NCBI GenBank assembly: GCA_017443885.1
Contig: JAFSXW010000020.1
Coordinates: 1-7,778, forward strand
Source: Clostridia bacterium
GTDB lineage: Bacteria > Bacillota > Clostridia > Christensenellales > UBA1242
DNA length: 7,778 nucleotides
Reading direction: 5' to 3'
Position 1 is the first letter of the stretch; the number at the start of each line of letters is the position of its first letter. Positions 6,434 through 7,778 of this stretch are shown here, piece by piece. The notes beneath the pieces were generated by a model. That model did not search any database and was not told where the DNA came from. It saw only the letters and a program-made list of their open reading frames with translations. The position numbers and the translations under genes were made by a program.

Positions 6434-7381
6434 TTAAAACTCTTTTTCTTCACTAATGCTTTTATAAAGGAACTTGTTTTTCATAAAATCTTCTTTTAAT
6501 TCTTTTCTAAAAGCCACATATTGCTTTATATTATTTCCGCCCATACTTTTAAAAAAGCCATCATTTAAATCCTCTATAAGTTCACCATATGTTATATAGT
6601 TCAAATTTGAAAGCTGTGGTTGTTTAAGCATATAATATAATTTTTTAGGAATAAAAGCATTAAGATTGGCATCAATACAAAGTTCTTCGCCAGCATCTTT
6701 ATTTGTTTCAATCCATGTATGATAAACAACATCTTCATCACAAAATGTTTTAGTGTACGCTGTTGCAAGCATTGTGTTAGGTGAGTTCATAATTGTCATA
6801 AGCTGCATACTATCGAAATGGCAATTATGTTTATTAATATCATATTCTAAATATTTTAAAAAATGTTTAATATCTGGATCTATTTTTATATTGTTTTCTG
6901 CAAAACTTTTTCTTAAAGCATTGCTTACTTTTGTGATTTTAAACTCTTCTTCAAATAAAGGCTCATTTAAACTTTTATTTTTTAAACCAACAATTAAAGC
7001 TTTGTTTTCAATTTTTGCTTTGTAGTAATTGGAATTCTTGTTTAATCTGTTAATAAAAATATCTAAACGCCTAAAATTAGATGTATAAGCTTCTATAATT
7101 TGCAAAACCAACATATTATCAAGATAAAAACTTTTATATTCATCTTGCAATTTTAACATTTTATTTTTTGCTCTATAATAACCGGGAAATAAAAACTTAA
7201 ACTTTTTTAAAACAACATCATAATAATCGGATTCTGCCATTGCAGATTGAAAACGATTGCGTAAACCTTCATTTTCTTCTTCCTTAGCCCTAAACAATTG
7301 ATAAAACGTTGCAATTTCGGCATAAGTGCTTTTATATAAATCATAATTCTTTACTTTTTCTCTAAGAGCTTTATCACTCAC
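6434..7381 (-). CDS. Hypothetical protein with possible transglutaminase/papain-like C-terminal domain
   Basis: I do not recognise a named family for this 315-residue protein. It has no signal peptide or membrane helix and is probably cytoplasmic. Residues ~1-180 are predicted mostly helical and charged, rich in Lys, Tyr, Phe and Asn. Residues ~183-245 carry the most informative pattern: Cys187 at the start of a likely helix (NCHFDSMQLM), His221 in YHTWIE, and Asp237 in CIDANLN. The order Cys-His-Asp with gaps of 34 and 16, and the H-x-W-x-E and I-D contexts, resemble transglutaminase-like cysteine enzymes; this is inference. The start is GTG (7381-7379): an in-frame TAA lies immediately upstream, AAGGGAAGG (7391-7399) sits 9 nt before it, and a strong promoter is placed correctly. 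It has its own promoter and terminator, so it looks like an independent unit between ppdK and dnaG. Confidence 0.85.
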   Translation of the reverse strand: MSDKALREKVKNYDLYKSTYAEIATFYQLFRAKEEENEGLRNRFQSAMAESDYYDVVLKKFKFLFPGYYRAKNKMLKLQDEYKSFYLDNMLVLQIIEAYTSNFRRLDIFINRLNKNSNYYKAKIENKALIVGLKNKSLNEPLFEEEFKITKVSNALRKSFAENNIKIDPDIKHFLKYLEYDINKHNCHFDSMQLMTIMNSPNTMLATAYTKTFCDEDVVYHTWIETNKDAGEELCIDANLNAFIPKKLYYMLKQPQLSNLNYITYGELIEDLNDGFFKSMGGNNIKQYVAFRKELKEDFMKNKFLYKSISEEKEF

Positions 7382-7421
7382 TTATTCGTGCCTTCCCTTA
7401 TACAAATTTTTTAGCAGCAAA

Positions 7422-7450
7422 ATAATATCACATCTCACCCAATCTGTCAA
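7422..7450 (-). promoter_or_regulatory. Strong sigma-70 promoter for the 315-residue gene
   Basis: The minus strand has a perfect -35 TTGACA (7445-7450), a 17-nt spacer and TATTAT (7422-7427), preceded by TG one base upstream (extended -10, TGATATTAT). Transcription would start near 7415, giving a leader of about 34 nt that contains the ribosome site AAGGGAAGG. It is the best promoter in the window and should be read by the RpoD encoded here. Confidence 0.85.
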
Positions 7451-7510
7451 TACCTGCCATTATTCATGCATTTAGAAAGGAGCAAGGCAGCAAAAAAATA
7501 AGAATACAAA

Positions 7511-7639
7511 AAGTCGCCTTGAAGTTAAGATGAAGAAGAAAGAAAATAAGAAGCCATCTAGATAGAGCGTACTTATTGTACGTGACTTCTAGTAGCTTCT
7601 TAATTTTCTGCAATTATTCGCTTAAATTCGAGGCGACTT
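7511..7639. repeat. 129-nt imperfect inverted repeat overlapping the ppdK stop (MITE-like or giant terminator hairpin)
   Basis: The ends AAGTCGCCT (7511-7519) and AGGCGACTT (7631-7639) are exact complements. Pairing continues inward, broken by mismatches around 7530-7540, through GAA.TTAAG with CTTAA.TTC, then AGAAAAT and AAGAAGC with their complements, then CTAGA, to a perfect CGTAC/GTACG closing a 5-nt TTATT loop (7573-7577). It is symmetric about 7575. For leftward transcription the hairpin is followed by TTTTT (7512-7508) and seven T (7498-7492), so it could end ppdK transcripts. Its length, terminal repeats and the fact that the right arm encodes the last ppdK codons also fit a small non-autonomous mobile element. 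No clear target duplication is seen beyond a trivial AA. Confidence 0.75.
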
Positions 7640-7778
7640 AATATTAGCTTGCGCTGCAGCAAGACGAGCAATAGGAACTCTAAATGGAGAGCATGAAACA
7701 TAGTCTAGACCAATAGAGTGGCAGAATTCAATAGAACTTGGATCCCCACCATGTTCACCACAAATACCAACATGAAGA
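7622..7778 (-). CDS. ppdK: Pyruvate, phosphate dikinase, C-terminal end (partial)
   Basis: Only the last 51 codons are in the window; the rest lies to the right. The enzyme interconverts pyruvate + ATP + phosphate with phosphoenolpyruvate + AMP + diphosphate, a cytoplasmic glycolytic/gluconeogenic step in many anaerobes. The visible part is the end of the PEP/pyruvate-binding TIM barrel (PEP-utilisers C-terminal domain): GICGEHGGDP, with the cysteine that acts as acid/base at the active site in characterised PPDKs, then FCHSIGLDYVSCSPFRVPIA and RLAAAQA. The signature CGEHGGDP plus SCSPFRVPIARLAAAQ is diagnostic for PPDK rather than PEP synthase or PtsI. The stop is TAA at 7624-7622. The last few residues (KSPRI) are encoded by the right arm of the 129-nt inverted repeat and look added to the normal end. 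Confidence 0.95.
   Translation of the reverse strand, partial: LHVGICGEHGGDPSSIEFCHSIGLDYVSCSPFRVPIARLAAAQANIKSPRI

Noticed and set aside
6753..7025. A 90-codon hydrophobic plus-strand frame that looks like a membrane peptide
   Set aside because: It is antisense to the 315-residue gene, which has a strong promoter, ribosome site and terminator; hydrophobicity follows from the AT-rich complement.
7428..7460. An 11-codon minus-strand frame (ATG to TGA)
   Set aside because: It coincides with the -35/-10 promoter and lies upstream of the predicted transcription start, so it would not be in the message.

Overview
The window reads as an AT-rich, low-GC Gram-positive (Bacillota, probably clostridial) chromosome segment. 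The evidence is the overall base composition, purine-rich Shine-Dalgarno sequences, a compact primary sigma factor without the long non-conserved insert of proteobacteria, a Firmicutes-style dnaG-rpoD pair, and a pyruvate, phosphate dikinase, which is common in anaerobic clostridia. The genus cannot be told from the sequence alone. Every gene I can support lies on the minus strand, so the reading order is from right to left.

From right to left: (1) the last 51 codons of ppdK (7622-7778, cut by the window edge), whose final codons and stop lie inside a 129-nt inverted repeat (7511-7639) that could be a giant terminator hairpin or a MITE-like insertion; (2) a strong consensus promoter (7422-7450) driving an unrecognised 315-residue protein with a possible transglutaminase/papain-like Cys-His-Asp triad (6434-7381, GTG start), closed by a GC-rich terminator hairpin; (3) a 160-nt AT-rich leader with a perfect 15-bp dyad; (4) the core operon dnaG (TTG start) - rpoD (ATGA overlap) - coiled-coil/C4 zinc-ribbon protein, closed by a clear intrinsic terminator at about 2592-2617; (5) a roughly 480-nt, extremely AT-rich non-coding spacer with two 14-bp direct repeats around a dyad; (6) a long open frame from 2118 to the left edge (706 codons without a stop, gene continues outside) encoding a membrane-anchored, beta-rich repeat protein that looks like a beta-propeller.

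Functionally the centre is informational: DnaG primes replication, RpoD is the housekeeping sigma factor, and the zinc-ribbon protein belongs to a family with known sigma-factor-binding members in other phyla. The two flanking hypothetical proteins (the possible cysteine-enzyme and the surface-anchored protein) are the least understood content. The 129-nt inverted repeat at the ppdK end is the most unusual non-coding structure. No tRNA, rRNA, CRISPR array, transposase or phage gene was seen.
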